From assembly GCA_050633265.1 (NCBI GenBank), contig JBOEGE010000004.1, forward strand, positions 124,001 to 188,000: a DNA stretch of 64,000 nucleotides, given 5' to 3'. This document shows positions 51,573-59,280 of the stretch, piece after piece (the stretch's first letter is position 1; every line of letters starts with the position of its first letter). Made by a program: the position numbers and the translations under genes. The notes under the pieces are model-generated. The model was given only the letters and a program-made list of their open reading frames with translations, was not told the origin of the DNA and made no database searches. The stretch is from JBLHZY01 sp050633265 (lineage in GTDB: Bacteria > Pseudomonadota > Alphaproteobacteria > Rhodobacterales > Rhodobacteraceae).

Positions 51573-52529
51573 TCAGACGACGCCCGCCCGCAGGCAATCA
51601 TGGATATGCAGAATGCCAACGGGGCGGCCTTCCTCAAGCGCGAAGAGACAGGTGATTTTGCCGGCCTGCATAAGCGCTACGGCCTCTTCGGCAAGGGCGC
51701 CGGGGGCGATCGTTTTGGGGTTGGCTGTCATCACTTGATCGGCGGTCATGCTGAGCAGGCCTTCCATATGACGGCGCAAATCGCCATCGGTTACAATGCC
51801 CGCAAGGCTACCATCAGGCGCCTCAACCCCAACAACGCCAAATCCCATTTGAGAGATAACAAGCAAAGCTTCGCTCATTTGTGCGCCGGATTTCACCATG
51901 GGCAAATCGGTGTGCATCAAATCGCCAACCTTTGCGAGGCGCGCGCCAAGTTTGCCGCCGGGATGGAAAACGCGAAAATGTTCCGGCGAGAATTTGCGAT
52001 GCTCCATGAGCGCGATTGCGATGGCATCGCCAAGGGCAAGGGTCATTGTTGTGCTGGTTGTTGGCACGATCCCTTTGTCGCAGGCTTCTTCTGCGGCGGG
52101 CAATTGAAGGAAGACATCGGATTGTTTTGCCAGCGTGCTTTGCGGGCGGCTTGCGACCCCGATCATCGGAATATCAAAGCGGCGGGTATAGGCGATCATA
52201 TCCGCAAGCTCTGGTGTTTCGCCCGAGTTAGATAGGATCAAAGCAACATCGCCATGGGCCATCATGCCAAGATCACCGTGGCTCGCTTCGGCGGGGTGGA
52301 CGAAATGCGCAGGGGTTCCTGTGCTGGCGAAGGTTGCGGCGATTTTGCGCGCTATGTGGCCGGATTTTCCCATGCCAGAGATAATCACCCGCCCGTTTGA
52401 GGCAAGAATCGTTGAAACGGCCTTGTCAAAGCTTTCGCCAAGCGACTCTCCAAGGAGGGAAAGTGCCTGGGCTTCGCGTTCAATCACGCGGCGGCCTGTG
52501 GCGAGGAAGCTTTCGTTGCTATTGGTCAC
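51573..52529 (-). CDS. kdsD: D-arabinose 5-phosphate isomerase (KdsD/KpsF)
   Basis: 318 residues. SIS domain (about 35-180) with VIISGMGKSGHIARKIAATF and ILSNSGETPE, followed by two CBS domains (about 205-318). It converts ribulose 5-phosphate to arabinose 5-phosphate, first precursor of Kdo. A GTG start follows AGAAAGG. kdsC does not follow, unlike in enterobacteria. CMP-Kdo synthetase lies in the glycan region at 38909. Confidence 0.94.
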   Translation of the reverse strand: MTNSNESFLATGRRVIEREAQALSLLGESLGESFDKAVSTILASNGRVIISGMGKSGHIARKIAATFASTGTPAHFVHPAEASHGDLGMMAHGDVALILSNSGETPELADMIAYTRRFDIPMIGVASRPQSTLAKQSDVFLQLPAAEEACDKGIVPTTSTTMTLALGDAIAIALMEHRKFSPEHFRVFHPGGKLGARLAKVGDLMHTDLPMVKSGAQMSEALLVISQMGFGVVGVEAPDGSLAGIVTDGDLRRHMEGLLSMTADQVMTANPKTIAPGALAEEAVALMQAGKITCLFALEEGRPVGILHIHDCLRAGVV

Positions 52530-52554
52530 GCTGAGCGGCCTTTCTGGCTATGGA

Positions 52555-53166
52555 TCAATGCGAGAAAATGTCGATTTCGGGCCAGCCGGCCAGATCGAGT
52601 TTGGCGCGCGTTGGCAGAAAATCAAAACAGGCTTGCGCGATGTCCATGCGCCCTTCGCGGATCAGCATAGCATCGAGCTTTTCGCGCAATTGGTGCAGGT
52701 AAAGGACGTCTGATGCGGCATAATCCAGCTGTGCTTTGGTCAGCTCGGATGCGCCCCAATCGCTCATCTGTTGATATTTGGAAATATCGACTTTCAGCAA
52801 TTGTTCCAGGAGGTTTTTTAGCCCGTGGCGGTCTGTATAGGTGCGTACGAGTTTTGAGGCGATTTTGGTGCAATAGACGGGCGCGGTAAGGGTTCCAAAT
52901 GCGTTGTACATCGCGGCGATATCAAAACGGCCGAAGTGAAAGAGCTTGAGCACATTTGGATCCGCAAGCATCCGGCACAGGTTTGGCGCTTTGGTTTGAC
53001 CTTTGGCAATTTGAACGAGATGCGCATTGCCATCGCCGCCAGACATTTGGATCACACAGAGCCGATCACGATGGGGGTTGAGCCCCATTGTTTCGCAATC
53101 AATTGCCACAACCGGGCCAAGATCGAGGCCATCTGGTAGATCGTTCTGATAAAGAGTGTTCGCCAA
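52555..53166 (-). CDS. rnd: Ribonuclease D-like 3'-5' exonuclease (short form)
   Basis: 203 residues, DEDDy exonuclease domain alone, without the HRDC domains of E. coli RNase D. D23 and E25 (IDCETMGL), the second Asp in FHFGRFDIAAM, and Tyr/Asp in LDYAASDVLYL are visible. The TTG start at 53166 follows GAGGTCC and gives the family N terminus ANTLYQNDLPDGL. It heads the kdsD-lpt block, a fixed order in Rhodobacterales. Confidence 0.9.
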   Translation of the reverse strand: MANTLYQNDLPDGLDLGPVVAIDCETMGLNPHRDRLCVIQMSGGDGNAHLVQIAKGQTKAPNLCRMLADPNVLKLFHFGRFDIAAMYNAFGTLTAPVYCTKIASKLVRTYTDRHGLKNLLEQLLKVDISKYQQMSDWGASELTKAQLDYAASDVLYLHQLREKLDAMLIREGRMDIAQACFDFLPTRAKLDLAGWPEIDIFSH

Positions 53167-53348
53167 GGGGACCTCATGCAATTTGGGCGAATGCCCGTGT
53201 GGTCTGCGCTTGGCTTGTTGGAGTTTGATCCGAACAGAGGTTTGCGGCAAACCTTTCAACAGTTTGCATGTTTATACGCCTGCTCTGGCGGTAAAGCCAA
53301 GAGCCGCTTTGGCTGGCGGTTGCGGAGCGTTTTGGTGTTGTGTGGCGT

Positions 53349-53693
53349 TTATTGTGTGTCAGACGTGCTTGAACCGCCGGAGGCTGCCGCAGCAACCGCA
53401 ACACCCGCTGCACCAATCCCCAAAAGTGGGCCGAGACCGCCGAGAAGGGGCACAAAGTTGGTCGCTTCGACAGTCGGTTGTTGCGCTGGCTTGCCGCGCA
53501 ATCCGGCCCGCTGCCTTGGGCAGACAACTTCGACTTCACCGCCGGAAATATATTTGGCTGAAACAGGTTTTTGCCCCGCGCAGGCATCATTGAAGATCGC
53601 AATATCAAGCGCCGTAGGGCCATCATCAATAGCATAGAGGGGCGAAGCCATTGCAAAGAGTGCAATGAGCACGCTGAAAAAGATCTTTCGCAT
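53349..53693 (-). CDS. Small exported protein with Gly/Ala-rich hydrophobic C terminus
   Basis: 114 residues. Signal peptide (FFSVLIALFAMASPLYA, cleavage about residue 21), then a domain with two Cys (NDACAG, VVCPRQ) that may form a disulfide, and a Gly/Ala-rich C-terminal run (about 80-107) ending SSTSDTQ. AAGGAGAG precedes the start. It is divergent from the YjbH-type gene; in E. coli the corresponding operon starts with yjbE, a small Ala/Gly/Ser-rich exported protein, so it may be a functional analogue. That link is by position and composition only. Confidence 0.8.
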   Translation of the reverse strand: MRKIFFSVLIALFAMASPLYAIDDGPTALDIAIFNDACAGQKPVSAKYISGGEVEVVCPRQRAGLRGKPAQQPTVEATNFVPLLGGLGPLLGIGAAGVAVAAAASGGSSTSDTQ

Positions 53694-53949
53694 CTGTTCT
53701 CTCCTTGGCGCTGGCTGGGTTGCGCAGATCATTTGATGGTAGGCGCAGAGCGTTAACAGAGAGTAAATATTTGCTCATAGCGCGGCGGTTTTCCAAAGGT
53801 TTGGGATAATCCAGCCAATTTTTCGCAAATTTGAGGCTTCTCAACCATGGCGTGTAAAAATCTTTGTAAGCCGCTGAATTAGAAGTGAGTCTCATCGCCG
53901 AGATATGTAATATTGGGGAAAATTCAGGCCAAATGAGAGATACAAACAG

Positions 53950-56052
53950 GTGTCGCGCAGGTTTTTAGCTAAGGTTTTCGCAGTATTCGCCGCCGCGGCA
54001 GGATCGTTGGCAGGGCCTATGGCTGCGCAGGATATTGGCGCTTTTGCGAGTTACAGCACCTATGGCACCGCTGGCTTGATTGATATGCCGGCAGCTGTTG
54101 GCCGCCCGGATAGTGAGCTTGCCTTTACCACCAGCCATTTCGTTAACCAGACCCGCAATACGCTGAGTTTTCAGATCACCCCGCGCCTTGCGGGCAGTTT
54201 TCGCTATGCGCTGTTGTATGATGTGCGGCCTGCGGATGGCGGCGCGGTGCTTGATTTCATTTTTGATCGCAGCTTTTCGCTTCAATATCTTCTGGCCGAT
54301 GAGGGGCGCTATCGCCCGGCCATTGCGATAGGGCTTAATGATTTTCTGGGGACAGGAATTTATTCTTCGGAGTATTTGGTTGCGAGCAAACGCATCGGGC
54401 CAAGCTTGCGTTTTACTGGCGGGATTGGTTGGGGCCGTTTGGGCGGCGTTGGCGGGTTTGCCAATCCATTGGGCGCGATTTCAAGCCATTTCTCGAGCCG
54501 ACCGGGCGTAGGAACTGCGGCTCCAGGGAAGCTTCAGGCGGGCAATTGGTTTCGCGGGAATGCAGCGCTTTTTGGCGGAGTTGAATGGCAGGCAACAGAT
54601 AAGTTGACACTGCTCGCGGAGTATTCTTCGGACGCTTATCCAAGCGAAAGCCCCTCTGCCTTTCAGCGCAAATCCCCGTTTAATTTTGGGGTGAAATATC
54701 AGGCGCGACCCGGGATTCTGATTGGAGCGCATTATCTTTATGGCTCTCAATTTGGGGCCTTTGTCAGCTTTGCGTTCAATCCCAAAAAACCGCCTGCTTA
54801 TGGCGGGCTGGATAAGGCGCCGCCGTCTGTTGTGTTGCGCTCTGCGCGCGAAACCGGGCCAACCGGCAATCTAGAGGCGCGCGCGGGCCGTGCTTTGGCG
54901 GGGGCGGGTGTTCGGCTGCATGGGCTTAAGATTTCAGGGCGATCCGCACGGATTGAGATCGAGAATGAGACATTTAGCGCAACAGCGCAGGCGGTTGGCC
55001 GCACGGCGCGCGCTTTGAGCGGTGTGTTGCCGCGCAATGTTGAAGTTCTTGAGATCGTCTTGGTTTCCTCGGGGATCGCGGGATCACAGATCACTCTTCA
55101 GCGCAGCGACTTAGAAGAGCTTGAACATGAGCTCGATAATTCATGGCAAAGTTATACCCGCGCACAGATCAGCGCAGCACCGCCATTGCACCCCAGCCCT
55201 GCGCGCTATCCAGCCTTTGATTGGGCCGCCAAACCATATCTGTCGCCAAGCCTCTTTGATCCCGATCAGCCTGTGCGCGCCGATCTCGGGCTTGAACTGA
55301 GCGCGAAATATGAGCCTGCACCGGGCTTTGTTTTTTCGGGCGTGTTGCGCCAAAAAGCGATCGGCAATCTCAACAAATCGACCCGGCCCTCAACATCGGT
55401 CCTTCCCCATGTGCGATCCGATTTCAATATCTACGAAAAGCAAGGCAACCCTGCGCTCACTGAACTGACAGGCGCTTATTATTTTACCCCGTCCGCCCAA
55501 ACGTACGGGCGCATCACAGCGGGCTATTTAGAGCCGATGTTTGGGGGCGTCTCTGCGGAGCTTTTGTGGAAACCGGTGAGCAGCCGTATCGCGCTTGGGG
55601 CCGAAATCAATGTTGTGCAGCAGCGCGATTTTGATCAACTTTTCGGCTTTCGCGATTATGGCGTCACAACGGGGCATGTTTCGGCCTATTGGGATATGGG
55701 GATGGGATATCACTCGCAGCTTGATGTCGGGCGCTTTCTCGCGGGGGATTGGGGCGCGACTTATACGCTTGATCGCGAGTTCAAGAACGGATGGAAAGTT
55801 GGCGGGTTTGTGACGCTGACAAATGTGTCTTTTTCGGATTTTGGCGAGGGGTCGTTTGATAAGGGGCTGCGCTTTACCGTTCCGATTGATTGGCTTTCGG
55901 GCAATCCAACACAGGACAAATTTTCAACCGTCATCCGCCCGGTTACCCGCGATGGCGGCGCGCGGCTGAATGTCTCGGGGCGGCTTTATGATAAGGTGCG
56001 CCCGATGCATGAGCAGGGCCTGCGCGATTCATGGGGGCGGTTCTGGCGATGA
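53950..56052 (+). CDS. YjbH-family outer-membrane protein (DUF940-type)
   Basis: 700 residues. A signal peptide (cleavage after PMAA, about residue 25) is followed by STYGTAGLIDMPAAVGRPDSELAF, the typical YjbH opening, and a long beta-rich region with alternating aromatic strands ending in a terminal barrel (SGRLYDKVRPMHEQGLRDSWGRFWR). YjbH is thought to form an outer-membrane barrel for export of an exopolysaccharide. The GTG start lacks a strong site. The stop overlaps the yjbF-like start (ATGA). Confidence 0.9.
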   Translation: MSRRFLAKVFAVFAAAAGSLAGPMAAQDIGAFASYSTYGTAGLIDMPAAVGRPDSELAFTTSHFVNQTRNTLSFQITPRLAGSFRYALLYDVRPADGGAVLDFIFDRSFSLQYLLADEGRYRPAIAIGLNDFLGTGIYSSEYLVASKRIGPSLRFTGGIGWGRLGGVGGFANPLGAISSHFSSRPGVGTAAPGKLQAGNWFRGNAALFGGVEWQATDKLTLLAEYSSDAYPSESPSAFQRKSPFNFGVKYQARPGILIGAHYLYGSQFGAFVSFAFNPKKPPAYGGLDKAPPSVVLRSARETGPTGNLEARAGRALAGAGVRLHGLKISGRSARIEIENETFSATAQAVGRTARALSGVLPRNVEVLEIVLVSSGIAGSQITLQRSDLEELEHELDNSWQSYTRAQISAAPPLHPSPARYPAFDWAAKPYLSPSLFDPDQPVRADLGLELSAKYEPAPGFVFSGVLRQKAIGNLNKSTRPSTSVLPHVRSDFNIYEKQGNPALTELTGAYYFTPSAQTYGRITAGYLEPMFGGVSAELLWKPVSSRIALGAEINVVQQRDFDQLFGFRDYGVTTGHVSAYWDMGMGYHSQLDVGRFLAGDWGATYTLDREFKNGWKVGGFVTLTNVSFSDFGEGSFDKGLRFTVPIDWLSGNPTQDKFSTVIRPVTRDGGARLNVSGRLYDKVRPMHEQGLRDSWGRFWR

Positions 56053-56651
56053 GAAATGTGATGCTCTTGATCGCAGGGCTTGTGGCCGCATGTGCCCCCC
56101 CTGGCCCTGCGGATATGCCCGATCTGCGCGGATCCATTACGGCAGATCAATTGGCCCAAGTGAAAGCGCCTTTGCTTCTGGCCGAGCTGCCCAGCATTGG
56201 GGTCGCAGCGACGTTGGTTGCGCGCGGGCGCAATGGTGATGTGCAGACTTGGGAAACGGGGGATCGGGTGTCTATCGCTTTTCGCAGAGGGGTTCTAACG
56301 GGGACGCGCGGGCTTGGCGATGATCTGATGCAGGCCGATTTGAATGGCAGCTTAAGGATGCTGCAATCGGGCGAAATTGGCACCTATTATCCGCGAATTC
56401 ACAGCTATCTCGATGGCGAATACCAAACGGTTTTCCGCAGCTTTCAATGCACCAAACTTTCTGAGAGGGCTGAGACAATTGAAACCGGCTCAAAGCCGCG
56501 TTCTGTGAAGCGGATCGAGGAGGCTTGCTATTCACCGGGGCTTGAGATCACCAATGTTTACTGGCGGGGCACGGATGGCATCATGTGGAAATCGCGGCAA
56601 TGGGTTAGCGCGCGGGTTGGCTATTTAACTGCTGAGCGGCTGGTGAAATAG
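56049..56651 (+). CDS. YjbF-family lipoprotein
   Basis: 200 residues. Lipoprotein signal with lipobox VAAC (Cys near residue 15). The body shows ATLVARGRNGDVQTWETGDRVSIAFRRGVLTGTRGLGDDLM and a C-terminal VNYWRG-like VYWRGTDGIMWKSRQWVSARVGY, as in YjbF (distantly GfcB). These act with YjbH in periplasmic steps of exopolysaccharide export. yjbG is absent. Confidence 0.88.
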   Translation: MRNVMLLIAGLVAACAPPGPADMPDLRGSITADQLAQVKAPLLLAELPSIGVAATLVARGRNGDVQTWETGDRVSIAFRRGVLTGTRGLGDDLMQADLNGSLRMLQSGEIGTYYPRIHSYLDGEYQTVFRSFQCTKLSERAETIETGSKPRSVKRIEEACYSPGLEITNVYWRGTDGIMWKSRQWVSARVGYLTAERLVK

Positions 56652-56739
56652 GGGCCAATAGATCGCTTCGCGGCGCATTAATACCGGAACTGCACGGATC
56701 GGGCGTGACAAGTTTCGGCGTGAATGTTTAACTGTCGTT

Positions 56740-56916
56740 ATGAAGCATATTCCGAAAGAAAACACCGATGATGCTCTTGTTCAGGAATTTTTGAATAAGG
56801 GCGGCAAAGTGATTGTTGGCAAAACCAAACCGCCCAAGGCCGAACTGGGCCTGAGCAACAATGTTTGGAACAATAAGCTAACGAAAGAAGAGAAAGCCGC
56901 GCGCGATAAGAAGTGA
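56740..56916 (+). CDS. Conserved 58-residue protein of unknown function
   Basis: Starts MKHIPKENTDDALVQEFLNK and contains LSNNVWNNKLTKEEKAA near its end; highly charged and basic at the C terminus, with no signal or membrane segment. I recognise near-identical small proteins in Rhodobacteraceae without known function. No strong ribosome site is visible ahead of ATG 56740, so the call rests on conservation from memory and codon use. Confidence 0.7.
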   Translation: MKHIPKENTDDALVQEFLNKGGKVIVGKTKPPKAELGLSNNVWNNKLTKEEKAARDKK

Positions 56917-56944
56917 TTTTGCGCAGAGGCTCTGAGCGTGCGCT

Positions 56945-56960
56945 GGCCAATTACTTGGCC
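56945..56960. other. Hairpin between the 58-residue gene and tRNA-Leu
   Basis: GGCCAA-TTAC-TTGGCC is a perfect 6-bp stem with 4-nt loop, placed 28 bp after the small gene and about 67 bp after the convergent tRNA. No T-run follows on either strand, so a termination role is uncertain. Confidence 0.4.
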
Positions 56961-57026
56961 TGTCCGCTTGTGCAATGAGGCTTGCTTGATTTGGCTTTCG
57001 CCAGCGACATTTAATCATTTGGGAAT

Positions 57027-57112
57027 TGGTGCCCAGGAGAGGACTCGAACCTCCACATCGTTGCCAATACTAGCACCTGAAGCTAGCGCGTCTACCATTC
57101 CGCCACCTGGGC
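57027..57112 (-). tRNA. tRNA-Leu (anticodon CAG)
   Basis: On the minus strand a complete class II cloverleaf: acceptor GCCCAGG/CCTGGGC, anticodon arm CTAGC-TTCAGGT-GCTAG with anticodon CAG reading CUG, a long variable arm, T-arm with TTCGAGT, discriminator A and encoded CCA. A matching promoter lies 21-49 bp upstream. Confidence 0.97.
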
Positions 57113-57132
57113 AGGTGTCGCTGTGAAGCCGC

Positions 57133-57161
57133 GATGTATGCCAGTGCGGGGGTGCTGTCAA
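57133..57161 (-). promoter_or_regulatory. Promoter of tRNA-Leu
   Basis: On the minus strand TTGACA (57161-57156), 17 bp, TACATC (57138-57133). The predicted start near 57126 would be about 14 nt before the tRNA 5' end. The hexamers and spacing equal those ahead of secA. Confidence 0.7.
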
Positions 57162-57332
57162 CTGAGTCTGGGTGGAATTGGCGGCGTTTTTGGCTTCTCT
57201 TTGGGGCTTATGGGCAAAGCGGCGCGCGATTTCTGCGAATTGGCATGGATTGCAGATGTTTGGGCGGCTTTAGCGGCTTGTTCATTGGATGCCAGTTAGC
57301 TAAGAAAAAGAGGAATTAAAGTGGAGATGCAG

Positions 57333-58322
57333 ATGTCTAAACTGGTCACCATCTATGGCGGATCGGGCTTTGTTGGCCGTTATATTGCCCGCCGTATGGC
57401 AAAAGCTGGCTGGCGCGTGCGCGTTGCGGTGCGCCGCCCCAACGAGGCGATGTTCGTTAAGCCTTACGGAACTGTCGGGCAGGTCGAGCCTGTGTTTTGC
57501 AACATTCGGGATGATGCTTCTGTGCGCGCAGTGATGGGTGGGGCGGATGCCGTTGTAAATTGCGTTGGCACGTTTGATTCCTCGGGCCGCAACAATTTTG
57601 ATGCGGTTCAGCATGAGGGCGCTGAGCGGATCGCGCGGATCGCGGCTGAGCAGGGCGTTGGCCAATTGGTGCATTTTTCTGCGCTCGGTGCGGATGCTGA
57701 GGCCGAGAGCGCTTATGCGGTCTCCAAGGGCTTGGGCGAGGCAGGCATTCTTGAGCATTTCCCGGGCGCTGTTATCCTGCGGCCCTCGGTTATTTTTGGC
57801 CCCGAGGATGGCTTCTTCAATCGCTTTGCCGCGATGAGCAGTTTTGGCCCTGTTCTGCCGCTTGTTGGCGGGGCGACGCACTTTCAACCGGTGTATGTTG
57901 ATGATGTCGCGCAGGCGGCTGTTCTTGGGATCAAGGGCGAAGCGGCTGGTGGGATTTATGAGCTTGGCGGGCCTGAAGTGGAAACGCTTAAGGGGATCGT
58001 TGGGCAGATGCTCGATGTGATCCAGCGCCGCCGGTTGGTTTTAAACCTGCCGTTTTTTGCGGGCAATATCGTCGCGACGCTTTTGGATGTGGCTGGGGCG
58101 ATGTCTCTTGGCCTGTTCCCAAACCGCATTCTTACGCGCGATCAGGTGAAAACGCTGCGGGTTGATAATGTTGTTGCTGAGGGCGCCAAGGGCTTGGCCG
58201 ATCTTGGAATTAAGCCAACGGCGTTTGAGGCTGTTGTGCCGGATTATCTTTGGAAATTCCGCCCCTCTGGCCAATATGCGGCGATCAAAAACTCGGCTAA
58301 AAATCTGCGCAAGTCTGCCTAA
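57333..58322 (+). CDS. NDUFA9-like complex I-associated SDR protein
   Basis: 329 residues, atypical extended SDR. TIYGGSGFVGRYIARRMA (about 5-22) is the NAD(P)-binding loop; ILRPSVIFGPEDGFFNRFA and THFQPVYVDDVAQA are blocks shared with mitochondrial NDUFA9. The alphaproteobacterial homologues are found with or on complex I. The catalytic YxxxK is altered (AYAVSKG keeps Tyr and Lys). ATG 57333 follows GTGGAG; GTG 57321 is an alternative. uppP follows with 1-bp overlap. Confidence 0.92.
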   Translation: MSKLVTIYGGSGFVGRYIARRMAKAGWRVRVAVRRPNEAMFVKPYGTVGQVEPVFCNIRDDASVRAVMGGADAVVNCVGTFDSSGRNNFDAVQHEGAERIARIAAEQGVGQLVHFSALGADAEAESAYAVSKGLGEAGILEHFPGAVILRPSVIFGPEDGFFNRFAAMSSFGPVLPLVGGATHFQPVYVDDVAQAAVLGIKGEAAGGIYELGGPEVETLKGIVGQMLDVIQRRRLVLNLPFFAGNIVATLLDVAGAMSLGLFPNRILTRDQVKTLRVDNVVAEGAKGLADLGIKPTAFEAVVPDYLWKFRPSGQYAAIKNSAKNLRKSA

Positions 58323-59122
58323 TGGCCGATACAACGCTGGTTGCTGCGGGGCTTGGGCTGCTTGAAGGGTTTACGGAGTTTATTCCTGTATCCTCAACCG
58401 GGCATGTTTTACTTGCCGGGCATTTTCTAGGCTTTGAAAGCGCAGGCAAAGCCTTTGAGGTTGTGATCCAGCTTGGCGCGATCCTGGCGATTTTGGGCGT
58501 TTATGCGCGCAAATTGATCAGCACGTTTGCCGCCGTAGGCCATAGCGCCCATGCCCGCCATTTCATCTATTCCGTTTTGCTGGCGTTCTTGCCGGCGGCC
58601 TTTATCGGCGTTCTCGCGCATGGGTTTATCAAGGCGGTTCTGTTTGAAACGCCAACACTGATCGCTGTGATGTTGATCCTTGGCGGGATTGTTTTGGTCT
58701 TTGTGGATCGCTTGGCGCTTAAGCCGCGCTATAGGGATGCGGAAAGCTTCCCGCTTCCCATGGCAATTGCCATTGGCTTTATTCAATGTTTGGCAATGAT
58801 TCCGGGCGTTTCGCGTTCTGGGGCGACGATCGTTGGGGCGTTGGCTTTGGGCGCGGATAAGCGTTCGGCGGCGGAGTTTTCGTTCTTTCTCTCAATGCCG
58901 ACGATGGCGGGCGCTTTTGCCTATGATCTCTATAAAAACCGCGATGTTTTGGATGCGGCCGCGATGAATGAGATCGCAGTTGGTTTCGTTATGGCCTTTA
59001 TTTCTGCGGTGATCGTTGTGCGCGGTCTGCTCGCCTATGTATCAAAGCACGGCTACGGGCTGTTTGGCTGGTGGCGAATCGTTGTTGGGACAGCTGCCCT
59101 TATCGGGATTTGGGCGCTCTGA
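58322..59122 (+). CDS. uppP: Undecaprenyl-diphosphatase (BacA/UppP)
   Basis: 266 residues, polytopic membrane protein. The two active-site blocks are EGFTEFIPVSSTGH (15-28) and IPGVSRSGATIV (about 160-171). It dephosphorylates undecaprenyl pyrophosphate, recycling the lipid carrier for peptidoglycan and surface glycans. The ATG overlaps the NDUFA9-like stop by one base. Confidence 0.96.
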   Translation: MADTTLVAAGLGLLEGFTEFIPVSSTGHVLLAGHFLGFESAGKAFEVVIQLGAILAILGVYARKLISTFAAVGHSAHARHFIYSVLLAFLPAAFIGVLAHGFIKAVLFETPTLIAVMLILGGIVLVFVDRLALKPRYRDAESFPLPMAIAIGFIQCLAMIPGVSRSGATIVGALALGADKRSAAEFSFFLSMPTMAGAFAYDLYKNRDVLDAAAMNEIAVGFVMAFISAVIVVRGLLAYVSKHGYGLFGWWRIVVGTAALIGIWAL

Positions 59123-59280
59123 TCGCCATTATGTCAGTCATTATTACCTAAAATTGCTGCCTTGAGCACACTTTTCATATATCCATTCATGATTTTGATG
59201 TAATAGGTCATAAATACTGCCTTTTCATTTTGCGCCGCCGTGTTAAAACCACAAGCGATAGATTGTTGGGAGAGTCAGAC

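Noticed and set aside
57134..57319. 61-codon frame between tRNA-Leu and the NDUFA9-like gene
   Set aside because: Overlaps the tRNA promoter, lacks a ribosome site, and I recognise no homologues.
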